From Bacteroidota bacterium (GTDB lineage Bacteria; Bacteroidota; Bacteroidia; AKYH767-A; OLB10): DNA of 64,000 nt. Shown piece by piece: positions 1-8,155 of this stretch; position 1 is the first letter of the stretch; each line of letters starts with the position of its first letter. A model generated the notes under the pieces. It did not search any database. It was not told where the DNA came from and saw only the letters and a list, made by a program, of their open reading frames with translations. The position numbers and the translations under genes are program-made. The DNA is taken from contig JAGVTU010000013.1 of NCBI GenBank assembly GCA_019136655.1, forward strand, positions 1 through 64,000, read 5' to 3'.

Positions 1-2
1 TA

Positions 3-1370
3 TTTAAGGATGTCAATGGCAATTGTATAAAAGATGCAAGCGATGATAATTTGAAAATAGTTCCCGTAAAACTTGATTCTTCCGGAATATTTGTTCAGGA
101 ATTTCTGACCAACTTATCCGGAGATTTTTCTTTCAATACCGGTTACGGAAATTATTCAGTAACTATTGATACCTCTCAGCTTCCTTTTAATGTGATTTGC
201 CCGTCTTCTTTCAGTTATTCAACAACCATCTCTGCTTCCAACTTGTACGACAGCCTTGCCAATTTCGGTCTGCAGTGCAAACCGGGTTTTGATCTTGAAT
301 CGAAAAGTATTTCAGCCAATGGTATAATTCGTCCGGGAGTGCAACGAATACTTTATTTAAGAGCAGGTGATGTCGCTACAAACTACGGTACATTTTGCTC
401 AACAAATATCAACGGTTCTGTTCAGGCCATACTCAGTGGACCTGTCAGTTATATTGCACCTGAACCCGGAGCCATTGCTCCCACAACTGTTTCAGGTGAT
501 ACCCTGACATGGATTGTCCCTGATTTCTCGCTTATAAATCCTTGGAGTGATTTTAATATACAAATCTCCATAAGCACTGCCGCCAATATTGGCGATACTG
601 TATGTGTTCTGCTCAATATAAATGCAGCTTCAGGTGATAACAATCCTGCCAATAACACACTCTCCGCTTGTTGGCCTGTGCTCAATTCATTCGACCCTAA
701 TGGCAAGGAGATGTGGCCTTCTGGTGCTGTTGATACTTCGCAGCAGGCTTTTACTTTCACTGTTTATTTCCAGAATACCGGAAACGCTCCTGCTGAAGAT
801 ATTTACATTCTTGATACCTTAAGCAACAATCTGGATGCATCTTCTTTCACATTTCTTTCTTCAAGTCATAATGTAATCACACAATTACTTCAGGGCAATG
901 TCCTCAGGTTTAATTTTCCTGATATAAACCTTGCCGACAGCACCAACAATGAACCCGAAAGTCACGGCTTTGTTCAGTTTAAAATAAACAGAAAACCCGG
1001 ACTGCCTCCCGGAACTGTAATCAGCAACAAGGCTTATATTTATTTCGATTATAATCCCGCCATCATCACCAACACTGTTTCGGCTACACTTACATTACCT
1101 GTTGGACTGAATGAGAACCATGCTTCCAACTCAATGATGGTTTATCCAAATCCTTCAACCGGCAAGTTGAACATCTTGTTTGCAAAACCAATTGCAAGAG
1201 GAACAGTAGAAATACAAAATATTCTTGGAGAGAATATTTTTAAACAAAATATTTACAACCGTTCTGAAATGGTAATCACACCTGAAAATATTTCTGATGG
1301 AATTTATTTCGTGAAAGTGTTTGATGGCAACAGGAACTATTGCAATAAGATTATTATTGAAGGGGATTGA
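3..1370 (+). CDS. Partial T9SS-sorted surface protein with DUF11-like domain (5' end outside window)
   Basis: The reading frame is open to the left edge, so the true start lies upstream; the TTG at 51 is internal. The first residues (FKDVNGNCIKDASDDNL) resemble an SdrD-type B-like domain. Residues about 215-345 from that TTG form a DUF11/DUF7619-like beta domain, with a DPNGK entry motif and an AYIYFDYN motif near its end. The last 75 residues are a T9SS type A sorting domain (VYPNPSTGKLNI, then DGIYFVKV). Such domains direct export across the outer membrane and are normally removed on attachment. It is probably a large adhesin-like or structural surface protein; the ligand is unknown. Confidence 0.85.
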   Translation, partial: FKDVNGNCIKDASDDNLKIVPVKLDSSGIFVQEFLTNLSGDFSFNTGYGNYSVTIDTSQLPFNVICPSSFSYSTTISASNLYDSLANFGLQCKPGFDLESKSISANGIIRPGVQRILYLRAGDVATNYGTFCSTNINGSVQAILSGPVSYIAPEPGAIAPTTVSGDTLTWIVPDFSLINPWSDFNIQISISTAANIGDTVCVLLNINAASGDNNPANNTLSACWPVLNSFDPNGKEMWPSGAVDTSQQAFTFTVYFQNTGNAPAEDIYILDTLSNNLDASSFTFLSSSHNVITQLLQGNVLRFNFPDINLADSTNNEPESHGFVQFKINRKPGLPPGTVISNKAYIYFDYNPAIITNTVSATLTLPVGLNENHASNSMMVYPNPSTGKLNILFAKPIARGTVEIQNILGENIFKQNIYNRSEMVITPENISDGIYFVKVFDGNRNYCNKIIIEGD

Positions 1371-1431
1371 AATCCCATCTTACTCAATGAATAGTGGCAT
1401 AATCAATAGTAATTAATGAAAATTAAAATAA

Positions 1432-1449
1432 AGAATCTTTATAGATTCT
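1432..1449. repeat. Small hairpin after the first gene
   Basis: AGAATCT (1432-1438) and AGATTCT (1443-1449) form a 7-bp perfect stem with a TTAT loop. No T-run follows on the + strand, so it is not a standard terminator for the upstream gene. It may be a weak terminator or chance. Confidence 0.3.
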
Positions 1450-1600
1450 GAAGTCGAAAAAACAATATCCTCATCCCAAATTATGGGCAATATACTGATA
1501 TAAAAAACAGTGTATGTTTTGAAAAGCAGATCTGAATATCAAAACATAAATACTGATAACTTCCATACCCCTGACCTGCTTTCTATTTGGCCGTTTCCAT

Positions 1601-1608
1601 TACATTTG
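1601..1608 (+). promoter_or_regulatory. Bacteroidota -7 box (TACATTTG)
   Basis: TACATTTG matches TAnnTTTG and lies 19 bases before the ATG at 1627. It supports the ATG and argues against the GTG at 1510, which would lie upstream of the transcript start. Confidence 0.5.
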
Positions 1609-1626
1609 TGCCATAACCATTTTCAT

Positions 1627-2931
1627 ATGATTCAGGCGATAATTTTTACAGTCATATTAGCGGCAGGGATTTATTTTTTCGCACGCAATGTAGGACGAAT
1701 CCGAAGAAACATTCTGCTGGGCAAACCATTAGACCGCAACGACCAACCTGCCAAACGCTGGAAAACCATGCTGCGCGTAGCTTTTGGTCAGAGCAAAATG
1801 ACAGTTAGACCCATACCTGCATTTTTTCACTTTATCATTTATGCCGGATTTCTCATTATCAATATTGAGATTCTTGAAATTATGATTGATGGTGTTGCAG
1901 GCACACACCGCGTGTTTTCTTTCCTTGGCCCACTCTACGATTTTCTGATTGCCGGTTTTGAAGTGCTTGCTCTGCTAACAATTGTTGCCTGTGTGGTATT
2001 TCTTGCACGGAGAAATATCTTAAAGCTGAAACGCTTCTGGAGTCGCGAAATGACTTCATGGCCACGCAGCGATGCCAATATAATTTTGTTTACTGAAATT
2101 GTTCTCATGACGATGTTTCTTACCATGAATGCGAGCGACCAGTTGCTGCAACTGCGAGGTGTGGAACATTACAAAGTAGCAGGCGCTTTTCCCATAAGCA
2201 GTATGTATGCTCCATTGCTTGATGGCATGAGCACCGATGGACTGATGGGCCTTGAAAGATTTTGCTGGTGGGGGCATATTATCGGAATTATTGCTTTTCT
2301 GAACTATCTGCCCTACTCCAAACATTTTCACATCATCATGGCTTTTCCAAATACGTATTACAGCAATCTGAAACCTAAAGGAGAATTTACCAATCTGGAA
2401 AGTGTGACTCAGGAAGTGAAACTGATGCTTGATCCATCACTGACACCACCGCCACCAAGTGATACTCCCATGCGCTTTGGTGCCAAAGATGTGCAGGACC
2501 TTACCTGGAAACAACTGATGGACTCTTACACCTGCACTGAGTGTGGAAGATGCACCTCCGTTTGTCCTGCCAATATAACAGGCAAGTTGCTCTCGCCTCG
2601 AAAAATAATGATGGACACCCGTGACCGCCTTGCCGAAGTAGGCTCAAACATTGATAAGAACGGAACTTTTAAAGATGATGGAAAAACTCTTCTTAATGAT
2701 TACATCAAACCCGAAGAGCTATGGGCATGCACTACCTGCAATGCGTGTACTGAAGCCTGCCCTGTAAATATTGATCCGCTGTCAATCATTATTGATATGA
2801 GAAGATATCTGGTTATGGAACAATCGGAAGCTCCTGCTGAATGGAATGGCATGTTCAGCAAAATCGAAAACAATCAGGCACCGTGGCAGTTTTCTCCGGC
2901 TGACCGTTTTAACTGGAAGAATGAGGAATAA
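1627..2931 (+). CDS. Membrane (Fe-S)-binding protein, HdrD/EtfD-like N-terminal half
   Basis: This is a 434-residue electron-transfer protein. About five hydrophobic segments fill the first 250 residues and resemble the NarI/gamma-type membrane domain that binds heme b in related proteins. Two ferredoxin-like 4Fe-4S motifs follow, CTECGRCTSVCP at 303 and CTTCNACTEACP at 368. The ATG at 1627 is preferred over a GTG at 1510 because a -7 promoter box sits between them. The next gene encodes a CCG-domain protein, so the pair looks like a split form of a fused membrane HdrD/EtfD-type oxidoreductase passing electrons to quinone. That pairing is inference. The donor is unknown; no ETF genes are in the window. 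Confidence 0.8.
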   Translation: MIQAIIFTVILAAGIYFFARNVGRIRRNILLGKPLDRNDQPAKRWKTMLRVAFGQSKMTVRPIPAFFHFIIYAGFLIINIEILEIMIDGVAGTHRVFSFLGPLYDFLIAGFEVLALLTIVACVVFLARRNILKLKRFWSREMTSWPRSDANIILFTEIVLMTMFLTMNASDQLLQLRGVEHYKVAGAFPISSMYAPLLDGMSTDGLMGLERFCWWGHIIGIIAFLNYLPYSKHFHIIMAFPNTYYSNLKPKGEFTNLESVTQEVKLMLDPSLTPPPPSDTPMRFGAKDVQDLTWKQLMDSYTCTECGRCTSVCPANITGKLLSPRKIMMDTRDRLAEVGSNIDKNGTFKDDGKTLLNDYIKPEELWACTTCNACTEACPVNIDPLSIIIDMRRYLVMEQSEAPAEWNGMFSKIENNQAPWQFSPADRFNWKNEE

Positions 2932-3033
2932 GAATATGTGCATCTGTAAAAATAATTATGTTGAATGTAGCAGTTACTTATTGATAAGTAAAATCTGCAA
3001 CCTAACAATCATTAAACTATTAAAGTAAAAGCA

Positions 3034-3819
3034 ATGACACTTAAAGTAAGAACCGTACAGGACTTTATAAGCAATGGCGAATCACCTGAAATACTTTTTT
3101 GGGTGGGATGTGCCAGCAGTTTCGATCAGCGTGCTCAAAAAATTACGCGTGCTATAGCCAAAATACTTAACAGTTGTAATGTTTCGTTTGCAGTTTTAGG
3201 AACGGAAGAAGTGTGCAATGGCGATCCTGCCAAGCGTGCAGGCAATGAGTTTTTGTTTCAGATGCAGGCACTGATGAACATTCAAACGCTGAATGGTTAT
3301 GGAATAACGAAAATTGTTACCGGATGTCCGCATTGTTTCAACACACTCAAGAATGAATATCCGCAACTTGGCGGAACCTATCAGGTAATTCATCACAGCA
3401 TGTTGCTGCAGCAGTTGATAAACGAAGGGAAGCTAACAATACAGGGAGGAAAATTTCTGGGGAAGAAAATTGTTTTTCATGACCCATGTTATCTGGGCAG
3501 AGGCAATGATGTATATGAAGCCCCCCGTGATGTGATAAAAAAATTAGATGCAGAGTTGTTTGAAGCAAAACGTCATAAAGCAAATGCACTGTGCTGCGGT
3601 GCCGGTGGTGCACAGATTTTTAAAGAATCAGAACCGGGAAACAAAGAAATTAATGTAGATCGCACAGAAGAAATTCTCGAATCGAAACCTGATTACATTG
3701 CTGTGGGTTGCCCCTTCTGCAACACCATGCTCAGTGATGGTGTTAAAACACTAAACAAAGAAGATTCTGTAAAAGTACTTGACATTGCTGAGTTGATTGA
3801 AAAGGCAAACGACCTTTAA
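3034..3819 (+). CDS. CCG-domain (Fe-S)-binding oxidoreductase subunit, HdrB-like
   Basis: This 261-residue soluble protein has two cysteine-rich CCG-type regions. The first holds WVGCASS near residue 20 and GCPHC near 96; the second holds CCGAGG near 186 and GCPFC near 228. In HdrB and related proteins such motifs bind an unusual 4Fe-4S cluster that carries out the final redox step. It follows the membrane Fe-S protein by about 100 bases on the same strand and is probably its partner. It ends 4 bases before the convergent asnB gene. Confidence 0.8.
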   Translation: MTLKVRTVQDFISNGESPEILFWVGCASSFDQRAQKITRAIAKILNSCNVSFAVLGTEEVCNGDPAKRAGNEFLFQMQALMNIQTLNGYGITKIVTGCPHCFNTLKNEYPQLGGTYQVIHHSMLLQQLINEGKLTIQGGKFLGKKIVFHDPCYLGRGNDVYEAPRDVIKKLDAELFEAKRHKANALCCGAGGAQIFKESEPGNKEINVDRTEEILESKPDYIAVGCPFCNTMLSDGVKTLNKEDSVKVLDIAELIEKANDL

Positions 3820-3823
3820 CGTA

Positions 3824-5653
3824 TCAGCAAAAATTTTTGTGCCAGTAAGCCAGTGTGCATAATCGCCAGATGAGAAGAGCATGTTTATTGTCGCCATGTT
3901 TATACTCATCCATCAGTGATTTTATTTTTTGGTAATTCAAAAAATCAAGCTGTTTGAAATCGGCATCTGTAAGATGAGCCAGTGCACCTCGAAGCCACTT
4001 CACCTCTCCCGGTGTAACAAATCCTTTTTTGTCTTTTCGCTCAACAATGGATTGCGGCATCACATCTTTAAGAGCCTGACGCATCACCCACTTGGTGTAA
4101 ATACCATTTGCTTTGTCGTCATTGCGAAGCTGAAAAGCAAATTCCACCAGGCGATGATCTAAAAACGGCACACGCGACTCAATTGAAAAAGCCATGCTGT
4201 TACGGTCTTCATATTGCAGCAGTGTGGGCAGACTGGTGTCAAACATCAGATGATATAAAAAATTATCGGTACGGTTGCCAGGCACCTTGTCAAGACTGAA
4301 AGGAATGGAACCATCCGTGCTTAAAAATGGAAAATAATGTTTGTACTCAAGTGAGTAAAGTTGTTGTTCGCTGCGCAGCAAACTCAAAAAACTTTTTCCG
4401 AAATGTGCAATGGTTTGTGTGGCTGAAAGCTGAAGGTTATGCGCCATCTTACCTGTAAGGCTGCAAGCTTTTCCCCATTGAAACGAAGCCAACAAATCGG
4501 CAACCATGCGGTAAGCAGTATGGTTGTATCCGGCAAGATATTCATCAGCACCCTGACCGTCAAGCACAACTTTAATTTTATGCTGAGCTATGAGTTTCAT
4601 CAGAAAATACTGCGATATAAACGAAGAGCCCGTTGCAGGTACATCAGCATGATAAAGTGCATGATGAAAATGTTCTCTGATGTCGTCATCTGTTGGTGAA
4701 AAATAATGCGGCTGCAGTGATGGAAACTTATCGCATACAGCTTTCACAAAAGGACGTTCGTCCACATCGCCTTTTCCCTCATAATAAATGCTGAAAGAAT
4801 CATACGGCAATCCCGGCTGCTGATGCTGCACCATACTCACAATGGCACTGCTGTCGAGGCCACCGCTGAGGCAACTTCCTACTGCAACATCACTGCGCAT
4901 GTGCAGCTTCACCGACTCATCAAACAACTTAAAAAACTGAGCGGCTTTTTCTTCGGCAGTAAGTGAAAGATATTTTCCGGTGTGAATGTCCCAGTAACGC
5001 GAAATTTTTACTGTGCCGTCACGTCTGCTGAAAACAAGATTGTGCGCAGCAGGTAATGCCTTCAGTTTGCTGAAATAAGTTTCGTCATGGTAGCTTGTCC
5101 ACCCCATTTGCAGCCCACGGCTCACCTGTGTGGTATTGATGTTGTTTGAAAACAGCGGACATGGTTTTAATGCTTTATACTCCGAGCCGAAATAAAATGC
5201 AGGTGACTGATGAATGTAATAAAATGGTTTGATGCCAAAACGGTCGCGCGAGCAAAAAAGTTCCTCCTTTTGCTGATCCCAGATGGCAAAGGCCCACATT
5301 CCCATCAATCTGTTTACACAATCTTTTCCCCACTTCAGGTAGGCATGTAAAATTACTTCTGTATCACTCTTTGTTTTAAACTGATGACCTGCCTGTTGCA
5401 ATTCAGCTTTAAGTTCTAAGTAATTATAAATTTCACCATTGAAAATGATGGTGAGATGCTGCAGATGCATGGGCTGATCGGCATCGTGGCTAAGGTCAAT
5501 AATGCTTAAACGGTTATGACCTAAATAAACATCATCTCTAATGAATGTACGGCTTGCATCAGGCCCTCGATGGGCAATTTTTCCAAGCATAGCCGATAAT
5601 ATTTTATCACCTTCAGCAATTCTGGAATCAATAAATCCGGCAATGCCACACAT
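3824..5653 (-). CDS. asnB: Asparagine synthetase, glutamine-hydrolysing
   Basis: The enzyme makes asparagine from aspartate, ATP and glutamine. The N-terminus MCGIAGF places the catalytic Cys2 of the class II glutamine amidotransferase domain right after the initiator Met, which fixes the start. The synthetase half carries the ATP-pyrophosphatase loop SGGLDSSA and further down VPFLDHRLVEFA. Length, 609 residues, is usual for the family. A TATTTTTG -7 box lies at 5690-5697. A second AsnB-type enzyme (55952-57820) sits in the polysaccharide cluster, so this copy is the more likely housekeeping enzyme; that division of labour is inference. Confidence 0.92.
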   Translation of the reverse strand: MCGIAGFIDSRIAEGDKILSAMLGKIAHRGPDASRTFIRDDVYLGHNRLSIIDLSHDADQPMHLQHLTIIFNGEIYNYLELKAELQQAGHQFKTKSDTEVILHAYLKWGKDCVNRLMGMWAFAIWDQQKEELFCSRDRFGIKPFYYIHQSPAFYFGSEYKALKPCPLFSNNINTTQVSRGLQMGWTSYHDETYFSKLKALPAAHNLVFSRRDGTVKISRYWDIHTGKYLSLTAEEKAAQFFKLFDESVKLHMRSDVAVGSCLSGGLDSSAIVSMVQHQQPGLPYDSFSIYYEGKGDVDERPFVKAVCDKFPSLQPHYFSPTDDDIREHFHHALYHADVPATGSSFISQYFLMKLIAQHKIKVVLDGQGADEYLAGYNHTAYRMVADLLASFQWGKACSLTGKMAHNLQLSATQTIAHFGKSFLSLLRSEQQLYSLEYKHYFPFLSTDGSIPFSLDKVPGNRTDNFLYHLMFDTSLPTLLQYEDRNSMAFSIESRVPFLDHRLVEFAFQLRNDDKANGIYTKWVMRQALKDVMPQSIVERKDKKGFVTPGEVKWLRGALAHLTDADFKQLDFLNYQKIKSLMDEYKHGDNKHALLIWRLCTLAYWHKNFC

Positions 5654-5689
5654 TTTGTTTTATGAAAATTATCGTTTGATTTTTCGTTT

Positions 5690-5697
5690 CAAAAATA
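5690..5697 (-). promoter_or_regulatory. Bacteroidota -7 box for asnB (TATTTTTG)
   Basis: The minus strand reads TATTTTTG, a TAnnTTTG match, 37 bases before the asnB ATG. No clear -33 element was seen. Confidence 0.4.
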
Positions 5698-5764
5698 GGC
5701 AATGATTATCATGCACGGCAGATATTTTATCAGCAAAAACACATCACTGTTGACTTAACGAAAT

Positions 5765-5792
5765 AAAAAAACCGCCCTGAATGCAAGGCGGT
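5765..5792 (-). terminator. Rho-independent terminator of the outer-membrane protein gene
   Basis: On the minus strand ACCGCC pairs with GGCGGT around a 10-base loop, followed by a run of seven T. It lies just past the stop of the gene at 5814-6551 and is the classic intrinsic terminator form. Confidence 0.85.
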
Positions 5793-5813
5793 CTTCTATA
5801 TGTTTTACTAAAA

Positions 5814-6551
5814 TTATTTACCTGTTGGAATGGTATAAAGCACTCCAAGATGAATGCCACCGAAAAGACGGTTGGTTGACTTATATTTAAAGTTTCCATC
5901 ATCATCGTAATGTGCAAATTGTGTTGCTGATGCTAATTTTTTGTCAAGATATAAACCCAATAAGTCAGTTGAATTATATTCTTTGGTTACATCGCTAAAA
6001 CCATAGCCAAGTCGGAATCCTGCTGTCAAAGTAAAAGATTCACTCAGGTCCACATCAGCACCAAAACCCAATATTATTCCGATATTGGTACCGTTCAGGG
6101 TACTTTTTACATCTCTGTCACTGTAATCACCAAGACTACTTACAGAGTTATTATAATCTTCCTTAGCACTTGTTAGGAAGCTAAACTGAGGTCCGAATTC
6201 AAAATAAGCGCCCTTATCACCACCTACACGCAGTAACAGTGGAACGTCTAAATAACGTAATTTGAGTTTGACATCAGCATCCCCATCAAATAAATCATAT
6301 TTTTGGTTATGTCCGGTGCGCATAATGCCCAATTCCAGTCCTAATTTATCATTAAAATAGTATTGAGTTTTCAATCCGAATGAACCGCCAAAAGTCATGG
6401 CAATATCCAAATCGTCATCGGCATCAAATACGTTTTTGTTCATCAGCCAGGTGCTGTTGAAAGCTCCGCCAAGACCTACTTTAAATTTTTGTGCGTTCAC
6501 CGTTAATGCTGTTGCAACGATGGCAACGCTTAGTAATAGTTTTTTCATCAC
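5814..6551 (-). CDS. Outer membrane beta-barrel protein, PorT-like family
   Basis: A 245-residue protein with a clear signal peptide (MMKKLLLSVAIVATALTVNAQ, cut after AQ). The mature part is rich in alternating beta-strand patterns such as FKVGLGGAFNSTW and LRYLDVPLLLRVGG, and ends in a strand, as expected of an 8-to-10-strand barrel. The LDVPLLLR motif is common in Bacteroidota PorT-type barrels. A TACATTTG -7 box lies at 6580-6587 and a strong terminator follows. The promoter overlaps that of the divergent fabG gene. The transported or bound partner cannot be read from the sequence. Confidence 0.8.
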   Translation of the reverse strand: MMKKLLLSVAIVATALTVNAQKFKVGLGGAFNSTWLMNKNVFDADDDLDIAMTFGGSFGLKTQYYFNDKLGLELGIMRTGHNQKYDLFDGDADVKLKLRYLDVPLLLRVGGDKGAYFEFGPQFSFLTSAKEDYNNSVSSLGDYSDRDVKSTLNGTNIGIILGFGADVDLSESFTLTAGFRLGYGFSDVTKEYNSTDLLGLYLDKKLASATQFAHYDDDGNFKYKSTNRLFGGIHLGVLYTIPTGK

Positions 6552-6566
6552 TTCTGAATTAAGATA

Positions 6567-6574
6567 TATATTTG
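6567..6574 (+). promoter_or_regulatory. Bacteroidota -7 box for fabG (TATATTTG)
   Basis: TATATTTG matches TAnnTTTG and overlaps the alternative TTG start at 6572. This argues for the ATG at 6620 as the fabG start. Confidence 0.5.
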
Positions 6575-6579
6575 AGCCG

Positions 6580-6587
6580 CAAATGTA
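6580..6587 (-). promoter_or_regulatory. Bacteroidota -7 box for the outer-membrane protein gene (TACATTTG)
   Basis: The minus strand reads TACATTTG, 28 bases before the ATG at 6551. It lies only 5 bases beyond the opposing fabG -7 box, so the two promoters should compete. Confidence 0.5.
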
Positions 6588-6619
6588 GAACTATTATTCA
6601 ATTGTCAAAATTTAAGGAT

Positions 6620-7366
6620 ATGAAACTACTCGAAAACAAGGTAATACTGATTACAGGCGCCTCGCGTGGCATTGGTCGTGGCATTGCATTGCAATTGGCA
6701 GCGCATGGTGCACACGTTGCATTCACCTTTCTTTCCTCTCCCGAAAAAGGACTTCAGCTTGAAAATGAACTTAAAGCAAATGGAGTTAAAGCCAAAGGAT
6801 ATCAGAGTGATGCATCCGATTTTAATGCTGCCGAGCAACTCATAAATAATGTGCTTACAGATTTTGGTCAGATAGATGTCTTGGTAAATAATGCAGGAAT
6901 TACCCGCGATAATCTGCTGATGCGAATGACTGAAGAACAGTTTGACGAAGTGATTCGTACCAATTTGAAATCCTGTTTCAATACTACCAAACATATTCAG
7001 AAATCTATGCTGAAACAACGTTCGGGTTCCATCATCAACATTACTTCCGTAGTGGGCGAAAAAGGAAATGCAGGTCAGGCCAACTATGCTGCCAGCAAAG
7101 CAGGAATGATTGGTTTTACCAAATCCATAGCTCTTGAGTTAGGTTCACGCAACATACGTTGCAATGCCATAGCTCCCGGATTTATTGAAACTGAAATGAC
7201 TGCCGCACTCGACCCGGCCACCGTAAAAGGCTGGACAGATGCCATACCCATGAAACGCGGAGGAACGGTAGATGACATTGCCAATGCCGTATTGTTTTTT
7301 GCCTCCGACCTGAGCGCCTATGTTACCGGACAGGTGCTGCATGTGAATGGAGGCATGTACACCTGA
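6620..7366 (+). CDS. fabG: 3-oxoacyl-ACP reductase, short-chain dehydrogenase
   Basis: This classical SDR reduces beta-ketoacyl-ACP with NADPH. The 248-residue product has the nucleotide-binding GASRGIGRG loop near the start, the NNAGITRDNL motif, a catalytic Ser in NITSVVG and the YAASKAG catalytic Tyr/Lys. It ends with VTGQVLHVNGGM, typical of FabG. The ATG at 6620 is chosen because the in-frame TTG at 6572 overlaps the -7 box. A methyltransferase gene follows 7 bases downstream and the hybrid NRPS-PKS lies about 0.8 kb further on. It could serve fatty acid synthesis or the assembly line; the sequence alone does not decide. Confidence 0.88.
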   Translation: MKLLENKVILITGASRGIGRGIALQLAAHGAHVAFTFLSSPEKGLQLENELKANGVKAKGYQSDASDFNAAEQLINNVLTDFGQIDVLVNNAGITRDNLLMRMTEEQFDEVIRTNLKSCFNTTKHIQKSMLKQRSGSIINITSVVGEKGNAGQANYAASKAGMIGFTKSIALELGSRNIRCNAIAPGFIETEMTAALDPATVKGWTDAIPMKRGGTVDDIANAVLFFASDLSAYVTGQVLHVNGGMYT

Positions 7367-7373
7367 TGGAGTG

Positions 7374-8018
7374 ATGAAATTTAATCCATCACTATATTTT
7401 GATTTTCTCACCCCATTTTACGACAGCCTTTTCAAACTGCTGCTGCCACGTAAAAAAATTCGCCTTACCACTCTTGAGTTGCTCGAAAAAACGAACCCCG
7501 ATAAACTGGTTGAATTAGGTTCGGGCACGGGAGATTTGATTTTGGAGATGGCACAAAAGTTTCCGAAATCAAGCATCACAGCCATTGACATTGACACCAA
7601 AGCCAATGAAATTCTGAAACAAAAACTTCGAAAAAAATCCATTTCAAATGTAAGTGTGCAACAGGCATGGTCAGATGACTTGCCGTTTGAACCAGGTAGC
7701 GTAGATACATTATTTGCAAGTGTGCTTTTTTGCAACCTTCCACTCGACCGAAAACACAGTACACTTGAAGAAGCAAAACGTGTGCTGAATGAACCGGGAA
7801 TGTTGCTGATTGCAGAATGGGGACCACCGCAAACTATGATTTCCAAAACCGGATTTTTGGTATTGCAGGCCTTTGGCCGCTCCAATATCACTGATCTCAA
7901 GAAAGGAATGTTGCAGATTTACCTTCAGGAACATGGATTTTCTGCCATTGCTTCGCAACAGATCAACACCCTTTTCGGCACGCTGTACTTCTATCGCGCT
8001 GTAAAGCTCAAAAATTAA
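7374..8018 (+). CDS. Class I SAM-dependent methyltransferase
   Basis: The 214-residue product has methyltransferase motif I (LVELGSGTGDLI), the acidic ribose-binding ITAIDID, and the post-motif VDTLFASVLFCNLP. This fits the UbiE/type 11 small-molecule class. The ATG at 7374 is preceded by GGAG at 7368-7371 and avoids overlap with fabG; a start at 7347 is possible but lacks this. It is probably cotranscribed with fabG. The substrate is unknown; a role in tailoring the product of the downstream synthase is possible but unproven. Confidence 0.78.
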   Translation: MKFNPSLYFDFLTPFYDSLFKLLLPRKKIRLTTLELLEKTNPDKLVELGSGTGDLILEMAQKFPKSSITAIDIDTKANEILKQKLRKKSISNVSVQQAWSDDLPFEPGSVDTLFASVLFCNLPLDRKHSTLEEAKRVLNEPGMLLIAEWGPPQTMISKTGFLVLQAFGRSNITDLKKGMLQIYLQEHGFSAIASQQINTLFGTLYFYRAVKLKN

Positions 8019-8042
8019 CCTGTGGATGCATGCCATTGGCGT

Positions 8043-8082
8043 AAATGCTCTATGTTTCAGCCAAATCTTAAACAGAGCATTT
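8043..8082 (+). promoter_or_regulatory. Strong hairpin between the methyltransferase and synthase genes
   Basis: AAATGCTCT (8043-8051) pairs with AGAGCATTT (8074-8082). Inside, after a 2-base bulge, GTTT (8054-8057) pairs with AAAC (8070-8073), leaving a 12-base loop. No T-run follows, so it is not a simple terminator. It may separate the operon from the synthase gene or serve as a 5' control element. Confidence 0.5.
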
Positions 8083-8093
8083 GCGAAACTTAT

Positions 8094-8101
8094 TATATTC
8101 G
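8094..8101 (+). promoter_or_regulatory. Possible -7 box for the hybrid synthase gene (TATATTCG)
   Basis: TATATTCG has one mismatch to TAnnTTTG and lies 55 bases before the synthase ATG, just after the hairpin. The same variant occurs upstream of the gene at 38030. Confidence 0.3.
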
Positions 8102-8155
8102 CTTCCGTACAATGTATATTAATTAGTCAGCCATTATTTTAAACCACCGGCTTCA

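Noticed and set aside
449..760. A 103-codon minus-strand frame in the first gene
   Set aside because: It opposes a clear T9SS protein and lacks any motif.
1510..1626. GTG-start extension of the membrane Fe-S protein
   Set aside because: A TACATTTG promoter box lies inside the extension, and the added 39 residues are not membrane-protein-like.
3824..5653. Pairing of asnB with the Fe-S genes as one system
   Set aside because: The genes are convergent and 4 bases apart, with separate promoters. No functional link is visible.
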